From: Theodoxus fluviatilis | Lineage: Eukaryota > Mollusca > Gastropoda > Cycloneritida > Neritidae | Reading direction: 5' to 3' | Assembly (NCBI GenBank): GCA_034096865.1 | Contig: JAWQFJ010017216.1 | Coordinates: 15,001 to 57,500, forward strand | Length of the DNA: 42,500 nt | In this document: piece after piece, positions 31,639-41,990 of the stretch | Position numbering within the stretch: position 1 is the first letter of the stretch | Layout: every line of letters starts with the position of its first letter | The notes under the pieces: generated by a model | Told to the model about the DNA's origin: nothing | Databases searched by the model: none | Seen by the model: only the letters and a program-made list of their open reading frames with translations | Position numbers and translations under genes: made by a program

Positions 31639-32476
31639 TTACGAGCTTTTAAGAGGAGACACTCAGGATGTGAGTAAACAATAAAGCACCGTGGAAGGCA
31701 GGCGTTGGGAATGAGATTTAGGAAACAGACTTTGACTTGACTTACGACAGCGCACAAACGTGCACACGCACACGTCTTTAGCCTTCGGCTCACGGGAAGT
31801 CGGCTGCCGAGGTCATTTGAAGGAAACGTGAAAATCGCGCCCCCAAAAACCAGCAATTCCTCCGAAAATCTCTTCGATCGCATTTCCTCAAAAACAATGT
31901 TGCAGGGGGAAAGGCGCAGTGGGAGGAAAGGGCTAGCAGGAATCTGGTGAAAAACCATACATTTTGATCTGGAAAAGCTGGCATTACCTCCGTTTAAAAA
32001 GAGAGTCTACAGCGGAAGTGTCGTTCCACTTCACAGTGTGACGAAGCGAGAAAGACGCTTTCGAAAGGTTTTGGCGGTGACACAGCATAAACAGGATGCC
32101 GAGATCCTGGCAAGAAACACGCGCTTCCTGTCCGGCGCCCCATGTCAACCCATGCCCAGTCTGTGTCACGGAAGGGTTGAGGAAAAACGTCATCCATGCT
32201 GATTGGCGAAGCTGGTTTGCAGGAAGTCTTCACTCGCACTGCGACTAAGCTTGCACGCACTCGAAGTGATCGGAACTTACAACTGAGAGAAATCGTAGGA
32301 TTAACATGAGTATATACTTGTGCAAGTTAGATACTTCTAATGTAAACTGAAAGCTGAAAATTTAAAAACTCAAACAAAAATGAAGACCGTAAAAATGGAA
32401 TCCAGTGAAGTTTGTTTCGAAAAGACCATTCGGCAACAGATGTCGTCGCTCTTCGACCGAAAATGTGGCTGATGAG
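31639..32476. other. no gene recognised
   Basis: Short frames only; no repeat copies matching the families described here. Confidence 0.4.
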
Positions 32477-32515
32477 TATAAAAGGCCGAAAGAGTAGGGA
32501 GTCCATCGGTCAGTT
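32477..32515 (+). promoter_or_regulatory. TATA-Inr core promoter candidate
   Basis: TATAAAAG at 32477-32484 and TCAGTT at 32510-32515 (arthropod-type initiator TCAGTY). TATA to initiator A is 35 bp, slightly long but workable. No ORF is apparent for 1 kb downstream; a transcript might be non-coding or spliced. Confidence 0.35.
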
Positions 32516-33494
32516 AGCATTGAAATCTTACTGGTATAGTTGGTTATTCTACAGGTAGAGAGAAAAATCAAGACTAAATATTAGAATGATGTTGTCTTTA
32601 CTAGGGTAGAAGATAATCAGGAACATAATCATATTATTGGCCAATGTGATTTTTATTCATTCACATAATTATTGAACTCATGCATTGAATCCATTTTTGC
32701 AAACCGACAACAGGTTGACTGAAAGAAACAGAAAGCTGAATCAGTCAAATAACAAGAAATGAATAAATGGAGGGAAAAAAACAATATGTGGTGATAACAC
32801 GATCATGAAAAAATGATAAGAATTAATCACCAATAACAGTAGTCTATGAGACAATGCGCATATGTTAGGACTGACGAATTTCATAAACTTTTGAAAAAGC
32901 ATATAGAGTCGATGCATTCCACGAAGCTAGAGTCATGTTGTCTGACAACGGAAAAGCGTAATAAAGCAATGCAAGATTTCAATTTGTCAAATAAAGAAAA
33001 CTTAGAAGATGGCGCTTTCCTCTAATACTGGGTGTAGAAGCACTTCCAGTTCAAACGAGTTGGCATGCAACGAGTCCTGTACTGCAAGAAGGGGGAACCA
33101 CCCTGTTGTCGCCAAAAATAATATTTTCGACACAGAAAAAACGGTGAGTTAACTGCAAGAAGATAACTGTTGGTGTTTTCACTCGTCGTATAGGTCACCT
33201 ATTAAGGAATTCGATGGTTCCGCTTCTGATTAATTTATGATGATTCGATGAAATTGGTTGCTGTTTGTTTTTGTGTGTGTGTCGTACATTCGTTAGACAT
33301 ATTGAAAGTGATTACTGCTCTTTCTGTTTTCTGATTAAATTTGTTTGTCCTTCATTGAATTTCCTGCCGGATTTGCTGGATTTTTGTCATAATACCTATT
33401 ATTATTTGTATATATATTGGGATCTCAATACATGGCGTTTTACTTCATTGCACCAGTTTCTGCTGGAGTTCTTTCCTTTCTTTCCCCCTCCCCT
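32516..33494. other. no gene recognised
   Basis: AT-rich sequence, no supported ORF. Confidence 0.4.
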
Positions 33495-33538
33495 TCTGTC
33501 TGTCTGTCTGTCTGTCTATCTGTCTGTCTGTCTGTCTA

Positions 33539-33613
<75 letters not shown>

Positions 33614-33622
33614 TTCTGTCTT

Positions 33623-33656
<34 letters not shown>

Positions 33657-33670
33657 AGACTGCCTGCCTG

Positions 33671-33717
<47 letters not shown>
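33495..33717. repeat. (CTGT)n then (CT)n microsatellite
   Basis: About 40 TCTG units (33496-33656) with a few TATC and TTTC changes, three TGCC units, then CT dinucleotides to about 33716. Cys/Leu/Ser frames are artefacts. Confidence 0.97.
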
Positions 33718-33721
<4 letters not shown>

Positions 33722-33808
33722 TAGACTCAGCGGTTTGCGCTCGCGCCGGTAGGACATCTTTCCCTCGCTCCGGCCAGTTTACAGTACTGTGTAATTAAAG
33801 TTAGCATC

Positions 33809-34673
33809 ATGCCAGTCGCTGGACTTCCAGCTGCCATGGAGGCACTGCTGACATCCCTGCTGGCAACGGAGGAACCCACTTGTTGGAAAGTCGACGGTGA
33901 GCCTAGAAGCGTTGTTGTCGTGTTGAGGTTCAGGCAGCACGACGGTCAGCCATTACTCACGAGTGAACGGCGTGGAATTTGGAGAAGGAAACCACCAGCA
34001 CAGAGACGTAGAGACCAACGCCGAGCAGAAAAACATCGTCAGAAGGGTTAGAAGAGCCATGCTGATGCTTTTCGATTCAAAATAAATCTGAATTCAATGT
34101 CGCGAAAACTGTTACCGACCCTGTCCCTGCACGAAATCCTCGCTTCCACGTGCCGGCGGAATGCGTCACTGTGTCATCCGTGACCTCTGACCCCTCGAAC
34201 TCTGTCAACCACCTTGAGCAAGAAGCTGCCTCAGTTCCGCACAAGGATCCACTTGCCACAGAATGCCATCCCTTCAAAATGACCCTCACAGTGCTACAAA
34301 ACCACCTCCTAGCAATGAAGCAACAGTGGAAGACCTTCAAAATGTGATGAGCAAGATTTCTGAGGGCATTTCTCATGCCTTGCAGGAGCAAATGAGTGCA
34401 CTGAGGAGTAGAGTAGCCGAGGCTTGTGCTTTGTCAGATCTAAGTCCGCCTCTACCGTCGACCTCTGCCGTTCGTCCGAGGGATCGTGAAACGTCCCACT
34501 ACAAGACCTGCCTTTCGTCCCCGACAGGAGCTCCAAGGCTGACCCAATCTGCACTTCGTCTGCGATCAGCTGTTCGCCAGCGTGACAAGGATGCTGCCAG
34601 CGAAATCAACCCAGAAACGAGCAGGACGCCGCCGACGCGACAACAGCCCACACGGGCTGCACGGAGAACGTGA
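33809..34673 (+). pseudogene. frameshifted retroelement-like ORF (gag/ORF1-like)
   Basis: Three open segments lie end to end in successive frames: 33809-34051 from an ATG, a middle part running through about 34110-34260, and 34263-34673. The first has CWKVDGEPRSVVVVLRF, then a basic RRKPPAQRRRDQRRAEKHRQ. This is a pattern I associate with ORF1/gag-like proteins of invertebrate retroelements (from memory, unverified). The third holds a likely helical segment (VEDLQNVMSKISEGIS) and a Pro/Ser/Arg-rich tail. Two frame changes suggest a decayed single ORF; introns are a less likely alternative. A polyadenylation-type ATTAAA follows at 34807-34812. Function is not assigned. Confidence 0.45.
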
Positions 34674-34806
34674 ACTTTCTCATTGATAGAGACTATTCAC
34701 CCGTGCGCGCTTCCTAAACTGGTTGCCAGTTTTTGATGTACTTCTTGTACATAACTGTGCTCTGTTCGCGTTTTTCTCGCCAATGTAATAGGCCGGTGGC
34801 CTACAC

Positions 34807-34829
34807 ATTAAACTTGTTCAGATCAGTTC

Positions 34830-34831
<2 letters not shown>
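34807..34831 (+). terminator. ATTAAA polyadenylation signal and TTCAG-like tail
   Basis: ATTAAA (34807-34812) is followed by CTTGTTCAGATCAGTTCAG, a short TTCAG-type tail that runs into a CT array. This fits the 3' end of the retroelement-like unit at 33809-34673. Confidence 0.4.

Positions 34832-34884
<53 letters not shown>
34832..34884. repeat. (CT)26 microsatellite
   Basis: Uninterrupted CT units immediately after the TTCAG-like tail. Confidence 0.97.
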
Positions 34885-34888
<4 letters not shown>

Positions 34889-35960
34889 ACAAACTTGAAT
34901 TTCTTTTCTTTTTAGAATTTAGTTCTCAAACATTTACTTTGGTAATTGAACACTTCAAATACATGAATAATATGGTAATCAGCAATATACACACATAAAA
35001 CAACTATGGGGTATTGTGATACCAAATATAATTTATTCAATGACATTGCACATTCGATTGCAGTTCTTTCTCTTAGAAACTGGAATTGTTCTCCCCATCT
35101 GTAATTTAGCCAATTCTACAATTTCGGACGGCACACTACAGTTTCTACTTCTAAGAGCTGTAGTTGCTTCCTCCACAAGTACGACTGCCTGTTCCATTAC
35201 ACTGCCGTGTCCACGCTGACGTATGTGATCGTGCACGAGGAAACAACAACTAAAATACGAAATATGGCAAAATAAAATATGTCAACCACAACAGTAATTA
35301 TCCATTCGTGTATATTCCAGAAAAACCACCCAGCATATTCATAGATGAAATCTGTAATATTTTGCAGTGACATAAATAAGAGTAAAACGCATACGTGACT
35401 TGGAGCACTGGTGACTTTACTCGGTGGTTTATCGAACACTGTTTCCTACTTGAGCCTTTTTCTCGTGCGCGGTCGCACGCATGTGAAGGATACTGTATCC
35501 TGTTTACTTTATGTCACATAAAAATTTCATAGCGTTCTACCGCAACGGAAAAACGAGTTCTTGGAGTTTTTCTTCTTCATCAGCTCATCCATACGAGCGT
35601 ATTCACTCAGGAAGCAAAGTGTAATTATTACTCGAGTTAACATCCAGAGTGTTAGTGTCCTTATCTCGTTGACAGACGAGACTTTGAGAGAGGAATCATT
35701 TTTCAGTACTTTTTAAACTCTAACTTCTAGCTGTCTAACATCAGCGAAACTGTCACCAGACTTGTTGATAAACAGAGACAACCTTATCCCATGAAGGATT
35801 TCTACACTTCGTGGAAACACGATGCAAACTGATGGACTGTGCCAGGTTACAAGGATAAGACTACGGATGCACAGCATTTCACACCGAAGTAGGAATTGCA
35901 TTTCTCCTACTTCTATTCCTGCTACTCCCTCTTCTCTCTCCTTTTCATCCCTTCTGCTCC
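34885..35960. other. no gene recognised
   Basis: AT-rich sequence with short frames on both strands; none recognised. Confidence 0.4.
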
Positions 35961-35967
35961 CTCTATT

Positions 35968-36053
<86 letters not shown>

Positions 36054-36150
36054 CCTCTACCTCTCCTCCTCCTCCTCCTCCTCCTCCTCCTCCTCCTCCT
36101 CCTCCTCCTCCTCCTCCTCCTCCTCCTCCTCCTCCTTCGTCTCCCTCTTC
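35968..36150. repeat. (CT)n then (CTC)n homopyrimidine array
   Basis: A C run, about 36 CT units to 36049, a short spacer, then about 26 CTC units (36061-36138). The plus strand is almost purely pyrimidine over about 180 bp and could form triplex DNA. Confidence 0.97.
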
Positions 36151-36270
36151 TCCAGTTACAGCCTCTGAGCGAAAAAGTAAACTTGCAAAAGAGATGCAAA
36201 GCTTTCAGGTAGAACATGGCAATGTCCTAGGGGAACGAAAGATCTCTTAGCTCTATATACATCTTTACTC
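36151..36270. other. short spacer without gene
   Basis: Unique sequence between two microsatellites. Confidence 0.4.
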
Positions 36271-36489
36271 CACACGCACACACAGACACACACACACATA
36301 TACACACACATACATACATAAACACAAACGCTCGCGCGCGCACACACACTCACACACACACATACACAAACACACGCACACGAACACACACACACACACA
36401 CACAAACAAACACACACATACACACACAATCGCACGAGCACACACACACACAAACACACATACACACACAAACGCACGAGCACACATAA

Positions 36490-36520
<31 letters not shown>

Positions 36521-36545
36521 AACAAACACACATACACACACAAAC

Positions 36546-36576
<31 letters not shown>

Positions 36577-36745
36577 AACAAACACAAACAAACACACACA
36601 GAAACAAACACACACACACAAACACACAAACAAACGCACGAGCACACACACACAGATATACAAACACACACATACACACACAAACAAACACACACACAAA
36701 CAAACAAACACACAAACAAACACACACACAAATACACTCACAAAC
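36271..36745. repeat. (CA)n array with ACAA/ATAC interruptions, about 470 bp
   Basis: CA dinucleotides broken regularly by AAACA, ATACA and short CGCACGAGCA units. The last recurs near 36430, 36470 and 36633, so larger blocks were duplicated. Cys/Val-rich minus-strand frames of up to 193 codons are repeat translations. Confidence 0.96.
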
Positions 36746-37944
36746 AAACCAAACGGTTCTGCATAGATCTCAAACTAGGCCACCGTGACTCGTAATCAAA
36801 ACGCGTTGTCATCACTTGCGTGATCTCTGACAAAACTCCATTCTGAACACAGAGATATACTATATTCACTAGTCTCAGCTACGCTGAATGACAAAACTCT
36901 TGCTGCTGGGTCGAACTTTAGACTGCCCAGACTGCAACACACGTAAAAGAAGGCGATTGTAGTGTCTCGCCTCAGCAGCTGTGCTGCTTGCTATAAATGC
37001 AGAGCTGACTATGATGCCATCTTACAGCGCAGAACTGAGAGTCGTGATATATGGGAGAGGCTGCGCACATTAGCGAGACGAACGGTCCGCCACAGACCAT
37101 AAAGCAAGCCAGGCGGCGATATACAGGGCGTTGTTTATCGCGGCTGTAGTGGATATCACAGGCTGCCTCGGCTTCGGATTCGGTGATGGCTGCGCATCAT
37201 CAGCACCCTGGATGGCTTGGAGAAGGTGCCAGTGGAAGATGATCTGAATGCAGTTATCTTCGCCTCGGCAAATGATCGGATTACTCGATGATCTTTTGAC
37301 TCTTTTCCCGCCCCCAAAACGGTTCCTGGCAGAGAGGAGCGCATTCTCACACACGCAGGGATGATTGCTGGAGTGAAAGCACGTAATAGCCACTTGAACA
37401 ACTAACCTGAACGGAATCTGAAAATCACCCGAACCCTGAGCTGGGAAGGAAAGAGTCGGGCAAGAAAAAAGATGTTGAAATGGAGTGAAACTGGAAAAAT
37501 GGGTTCTTCGAAGATTCAGACAGCACGCGTGAGTGGTCCAAGAACCCGATTTTGGGGTTTAAGAACTTTCATATAATTATTTACTCCAAGTAATGATTCT
37601 AGAAGCCGTGATTTTTCAGGGAAATACGCATGACTGACATGTACATGTAGTTCGCACTTCCTCATCCCATACATACTTTATCGTCCATAGAATGATCCAG
37701 ACGAACGTATATTTCCTTGTCAAGGCGAGACTCTTTCCAAACGAGCACAAAGCTGATCATTTCTTAGCTATACGCGATATGCATAGAAATATTATCACAG
37801 CACACCCCCAACGATAATGAAAAAAGAGAGATTTCGCAATTACCGCTTTTCCTCGAATATATCAGTTTTGTGTGAACCCCAACATATTTAACATGATGTT
37901 CTTAAAGCAAGGTTTGTTTGGTATTCAGACATTAACCTGGCTTG
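36746..37944. other. no gene confirmed; TATA motif near 36991
   Basis: CTATAAATG at about 36990-36998 is followed about 30 bp later by TCTTACAG. A minus-strand frame of about 107 codons (37070-37393) has no recognised domain. Confidence 0.35.
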
Positions 37945-38226
37945 GTTGCACACATACATACATATGCACACATGCGCACACATACAGGCACATGCAAGCA
38001 CACGCATTCGTACACATGCACGCATATCCACACGGGTGGAAGCAAGCACACGCACGCACGCATGTATAAACACGCACCAAACATCACGTTCCAAACGATA
38101 CACACACACACACTCACATACGTAGACATACACATGCATACACACACGCACGCACACACACGCACACGCACGCACACACACGCGCGCGCACATGCACACA
38201 CACATATGCACGCACACACACACACA

Positions 38227-38276
<50 letters not shown>

Positions 38277-38336
38277 CACACACAGACGCATTCCACATAA
38301 AGTGAGACAGAAGGGTACGATGACTTTTGCAGAACA

Positions 38337-38377
<41 letters not shown>

Positions 38378-38780
38378 AACACACACACACACACATACAC
38401 ACACACATATATATACACTCATATACACACAAGCATGCATACACACGCGCCCACACACACAGAGACGCATCACAGAGAGAGTGAGAGAGAAGTGTACGAT
38501 GACTTCTGCAGAACAACACCACACACACGCGCGCGCGCGCGCGTGCGCGCGCGCATACACACATAAACACATGCTCACAGTCATGCACATACATACACAT
38601 ACACACACGCATGCAAACACACACGCCCACGCATACAGAGATGCATCAGAGAGAGAGTGAGAGAGAAATGTACGATGACTTATGCAAAACAACACCAAAC
38701 ACACACAAACACGCGCGCGCGCACATCACAGAGAGAGTGAGAGAAAAGTGTACGATGGCTTTTACAGAACAACACCAAGC
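37945..38780. repeat. CA/CG composite satellite with four embedded 70-bp units
   Basis: CA, CATA and CGCA repeats enclose four related units, roughly CAGAGAGAGTGAGAGAGAAG then TGTACGATGACTTNTGCAGA then ACAACACC. TACGATG lies at 38316, 38495, 38671 and 38751. A CG-alternating run of about 26 bp is at 38529-38554. His/Thr and Cys/Val frames on both strands are artefacts. Confidence 0.93.
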
Positions 38781-38985
38781 ACAACGATCATTCTTGGATC
38801 CCCTATCGTTCCTCAGCCAGCATGATACAAGCGTGTCTTCATAAACTAATCAAATAATCTGACTACCTGGGTGGTGACTGGTTCAAGCCCATTAGCAAAT
38901 CAGCGACGCACGTACGTCAATTCTGTTCGTTCCATTACCGACGTATTTCTGGCACAAACGACCAACATCCACGCATGCATAAAAC
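38781..38985. other. short spacer without gene
   Basis: Unique sequence between two tandem arrays. Confidence 0.4.
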
Positions 38986-38999
38986 AGAAGTTAAGGCCT

Positions 39000-39310
39000 C
39001 CTCAGGCGTGGACACATTGCTTGCAACTATGCTGTTTCCATGGGAAATGTCGCGATTGCAAATGGCAAAAAATGTTTTGGGCGTGTTCGAACGTGGCATT
39101 GTTCTGGCAACTATGCTGTTTCCATGGGAAATGTCACAATTGCAAGTGGTAAAAAATGTTTTGGACGTGCTCGAACGTGGCAATGTTCTGACAACTATGC
39201 TGTTTCCATAGGAAATGTCGCGATTGCAAGTGGTAAAAAATGTTTTGGACGTGCTCGAACGTGGCAATGTTCTGGCAAATATGCCGTTTCCATGGGAAAT
39301 GTCATGCTCG
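39000..39310. repeat. 84-bp minisatellite, about 3.4 copies
   Basis: GCAACTATGCTGTTTCCATG starts at 39023, 39107, 39191 (ACAAC) and 39275 (GCAAAT), an exact 84-bp period. As 84 is a multiple of 3, several frames stay open and give 28-residue repeats (for example starting MGNVAIANGKKCFGR). Each copy carries GTTTCCATGGGAAA or a one-base variant, 13 of 14 to the RFX X-box. Confidence 0.95.
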
Positions 39311-39854
39311 CGAGTCCCAAAAGCAGTGTTCTGTTAAGTGTCCACCCAATGGAAACACTTACTATTTGTTCATTTCCATCAGACACTCCCTCAAACGGCC
39401 AATTAGATGGGTTCCTGCTTATGATGTAGGGGTAGGCACATCTCCAGCAAGACGTCCTAATGGCGGCACAGCCTCGCTCGATTAGAAACTTCTGTGGCTT
39501 CTGCTCCTTCATCTTCTGTTGTAGGATGTCCTGACGCCTACATACGAATTTCTTGTGCAGTTCTGCATCACTGTATCTTTCTAATGTGCGCAGTTTATTG
39601 CGAAAAACATTTTATCGTCACAAATGGCACATCTGACTCGATCCAATTTTGAAGAAAATCAAATACCAACACCATATTGAACGACTTGGCTGAGAGCAGG
39701 GTTAATACCGGATCTAGAATGCGATTTCACACCATACAGTATTTTTCTCGTTTTGTTTGTGTGGAACTGGTTTGTTGGGGAGTTGTAAATCGATTATCTC
39801 GATGTTATGGGGAAAGTAGGAAATACATCGATCAGCACACACAGTATGATGTAT

Positions 39855-39930
39855 ATACACGTGGCCCAGTGGTATCGGTTCCAGCTATCTCGTCCATGAC
39901 CCCGGGTTCTTTTTCCCACCGATGCCCTCG
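39855..39930 (+). mobile_element. tRNA-derived SINE head
   Basis: TGGCCCAGTGG (39862-39872) is a perfect Pol III A box (TRGCNNAGTGG). GGTTCTTTTTC (39905-39915) is a B-box-like match 43 bp later, the spacing of a real tRNA, preceded by CCCC. The tRNA stems are not preserved. The SINE body presumably continues toward 40070, but I could not define its end. Confidence 0.6.
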
Positions 39931-41700
39931 TCTGACTTTTTACAAATCTCCCCCAGTTGTCATTTTGGGTGGTTTTTTACCGGACACAAGGACATTTTGT
40001 GTCCTTTCAACCAAACTTGCCACGTGTGAGAAGGTCTTAAGAGGTGCAGATGTTCTGGTAATAAAACTTTATAATCATTACTTGATGCTGACTGCCAGAA
40101 AGAACGTTGATATTTTCCGTATGACTTCATATCTTGGGATCGCTTCACTGGTGAACCGAAGGTGCGCTCCGTGCAAAAATTGTATCCTGGCACTAATCAT
40201 GAAGAAAACCACTTTAACTGCAAAAGTCTGCTTGAACTTCTTGTTGTCTCAAACAGAGAATGCCTTCCTAAGGGCCTATCCGTCGTGAGCTCGATAGTTG
40301 ATATCAGCTAGTCATTAATTGGTCTATTCGATAACTACAGATGATACGATTGTAATTTTAAAATTCATCACAAAAAATTTTTTTGGGTTAATATCATAAA
40401 TCTACATAACACATACCACAGTCATCCGTGCACAATTGTCCTTGTGCACACATCACATACAAGTTAATGAAAGGGAAAAAAACTGCCGCATACGTTCAAA
40501 TCCATGTCATTTCTTCATATTCTTATTAAAACATCATTTAACGCTTCATTGCTCATTTTCACAGAGTCCATATTGCAGGATTGCACAAGTATCAGCAGTT
40601 GAGTTTCTTTAGTGGACTGGTGAATTTCCAGCACGTCATTACAAAAACTCGTATCCTTGGTTTTCGTAACTGAGAAAAAGTGAGGGCAGATGAGTATTCA
40701 ATTAAAACCATTGATTATCATTGTTTCAAATCTGCAGAGTAAAATCTGGCCAGTCAAAATGTCGACTTATGAGCCTTTCATAAAACTCGTCATGTTCCAT
40801 GAATAATGTTGGCCTCGACAATCCGGGCAAACCAGTGTGCCGTGCGAGGTTCACGTACTTGCACAGGAAAGTTCGCGCCTTCCTTTTGCTATGGGAAGTC
40901 TATCGCACCGTACAAAAATAAACTCACCTCATCGCACACTTTTCACAGCACGGGCAAAACCAACCCCAGCGTGCACTTACGCCAGTCGAGCAGAACCAAG
41001 GGGCGCATCGACTTACTGCAATAACGCAGAAGCTTGAGCCTGCTGCTTTGACCTCTTTCTGCTTCGTCTGGAACCCGCCGTAGTGGAGCTCTCAAGCCCT
41101 TCACCAGATGCTCGTCACAGTTCTCGCCACCAGCTTGGCCCAGTTTACCTGTCGGCCAATTTCCTTGACCATTGATCTCGCATAGAAATAGTTGGTCGTG
41201 CGCTTAATGAGCTCGCCTTGCGACTGCTTGTGGCGTATTTCGTTGAAAGCTGCAAGGTTTCCATTGTAAAGTTCTTGAGAAGAAATTTCAAAATGTGTGT
41301 ACTACAGAAGCACCCGTTGATTTCCGTCAACAAACATGGCATGGCTAATTCCCGATCTGAAAACAAAACGCACCAGGTAAATATGTGAGAGCGGATGTAA
41401 CAATTTGCAATAAGTAACTAGTGCGTTAAAAGTTACGGCATTGTTTGATACAGCAACTAACCACTCGAGTCCGGGATTCAAACCTGTCGCAAGATTGCGC
41501 AAGGGAAGTGAAAGGAAAGAATAAAGAATCCTAAATTGTTCAATTGTCTTTGACTGGTACGTTAAGGACGGACGCTAGGCGTTATTTTTAGTAACTTGGG
41601 TCAGAGGGCACGGCCGGTTACTACCCGCCTGGAGGGTGGGAGGGTGTGTTCACCATGAACAGGGGGGTTGATCGAATGTTCTTTTCCTAAGGTCACGGAA
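39931..41700. other. no gene confirmed
   Basis: A 200-codon plus-strand frame at 39677-40288 starts at a TTG and runs through the SINE head, so it is not taken as a gene. The rest holds only short frames without domains. Confidence 0.4.
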
Positions 41701-41739
41701 ATGAGGCCGTGGACTTTGTCCCCGCACGTGTCTGTCCGC

Positions 41740-41830
41740 GTGCTATGACCTCGTGATTGGAGGTTACGAGTGATTTCATTGGCTAATGAGATCGGGGACG
41801 CTGGCCGCTAAGCGTTTTGGCGCCTTCAAG
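41740..41830 (+). promoter_or_regulatory. promoter-like region: two inverted CCAAT boxes and an E2F site
   Basis: ATTGG (inverted CCAAT) occurs at 41756-41760 and 41778-41782, followed by TTTTGGCGCC at 41815-41824, which contains a perfect E2F consensus TTTGGCGC. The surrounding 41580-41950 is GC-richer than its flanks. There is no TATA box. This is the layout of many TATA-less cell-cycle promoters. Confidence 0.4.
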
Positions 41831-41990
41831 AATCACTTCACGGCTTGCTGTTGAGCGAGCAGGTGCGTCGTAAGCGCGTTCCGCTTTAGGCACGTATGGA
41901 GGCATGCCGCCTCATGCGTGTGCTAACACCTAGTCGCTGGGGGCACTACCGCGAGGGTGACGACCATCGTGTTCAAGAATCTGCATGAGG
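41831..41990 (+). other. candidate 5' exon with splice donors
   Basis: CAG|GTGCGT at 41862/41863 and GAG|GTATGT at 41989/41990 are both good 5' splice sites downstream of the promoter-like motifs. An ATG at 41895 opens only a 30-codon frame that stops just before the second donor, so a 5' UTR exon is the simplest reading. The rest of the gene would lie right of the window. Confidence 0.3.

Noticed and set aside
36156..36747. Cys/Val-rich proteins of 125-193 codons
   Set aside because: Translations of the CA array; the same applies at 37888-38704.
36990..37030. TATA promoter at CTATAAATG
   Set aside because: Weak initiator and no downstream ORF; left as a mention only.
39862..39915. Functional tRNA gene
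   Set aside because: A and B boxes fit, but the acceptor and anticodon stems do not pair; the same holds for the heads at 16955, 21965 and 24180.
39677..40288. 203-codon plus-strand ORF
   Set aside because: Starts at TTG, has no recognisable domain and runs across a SINE head.
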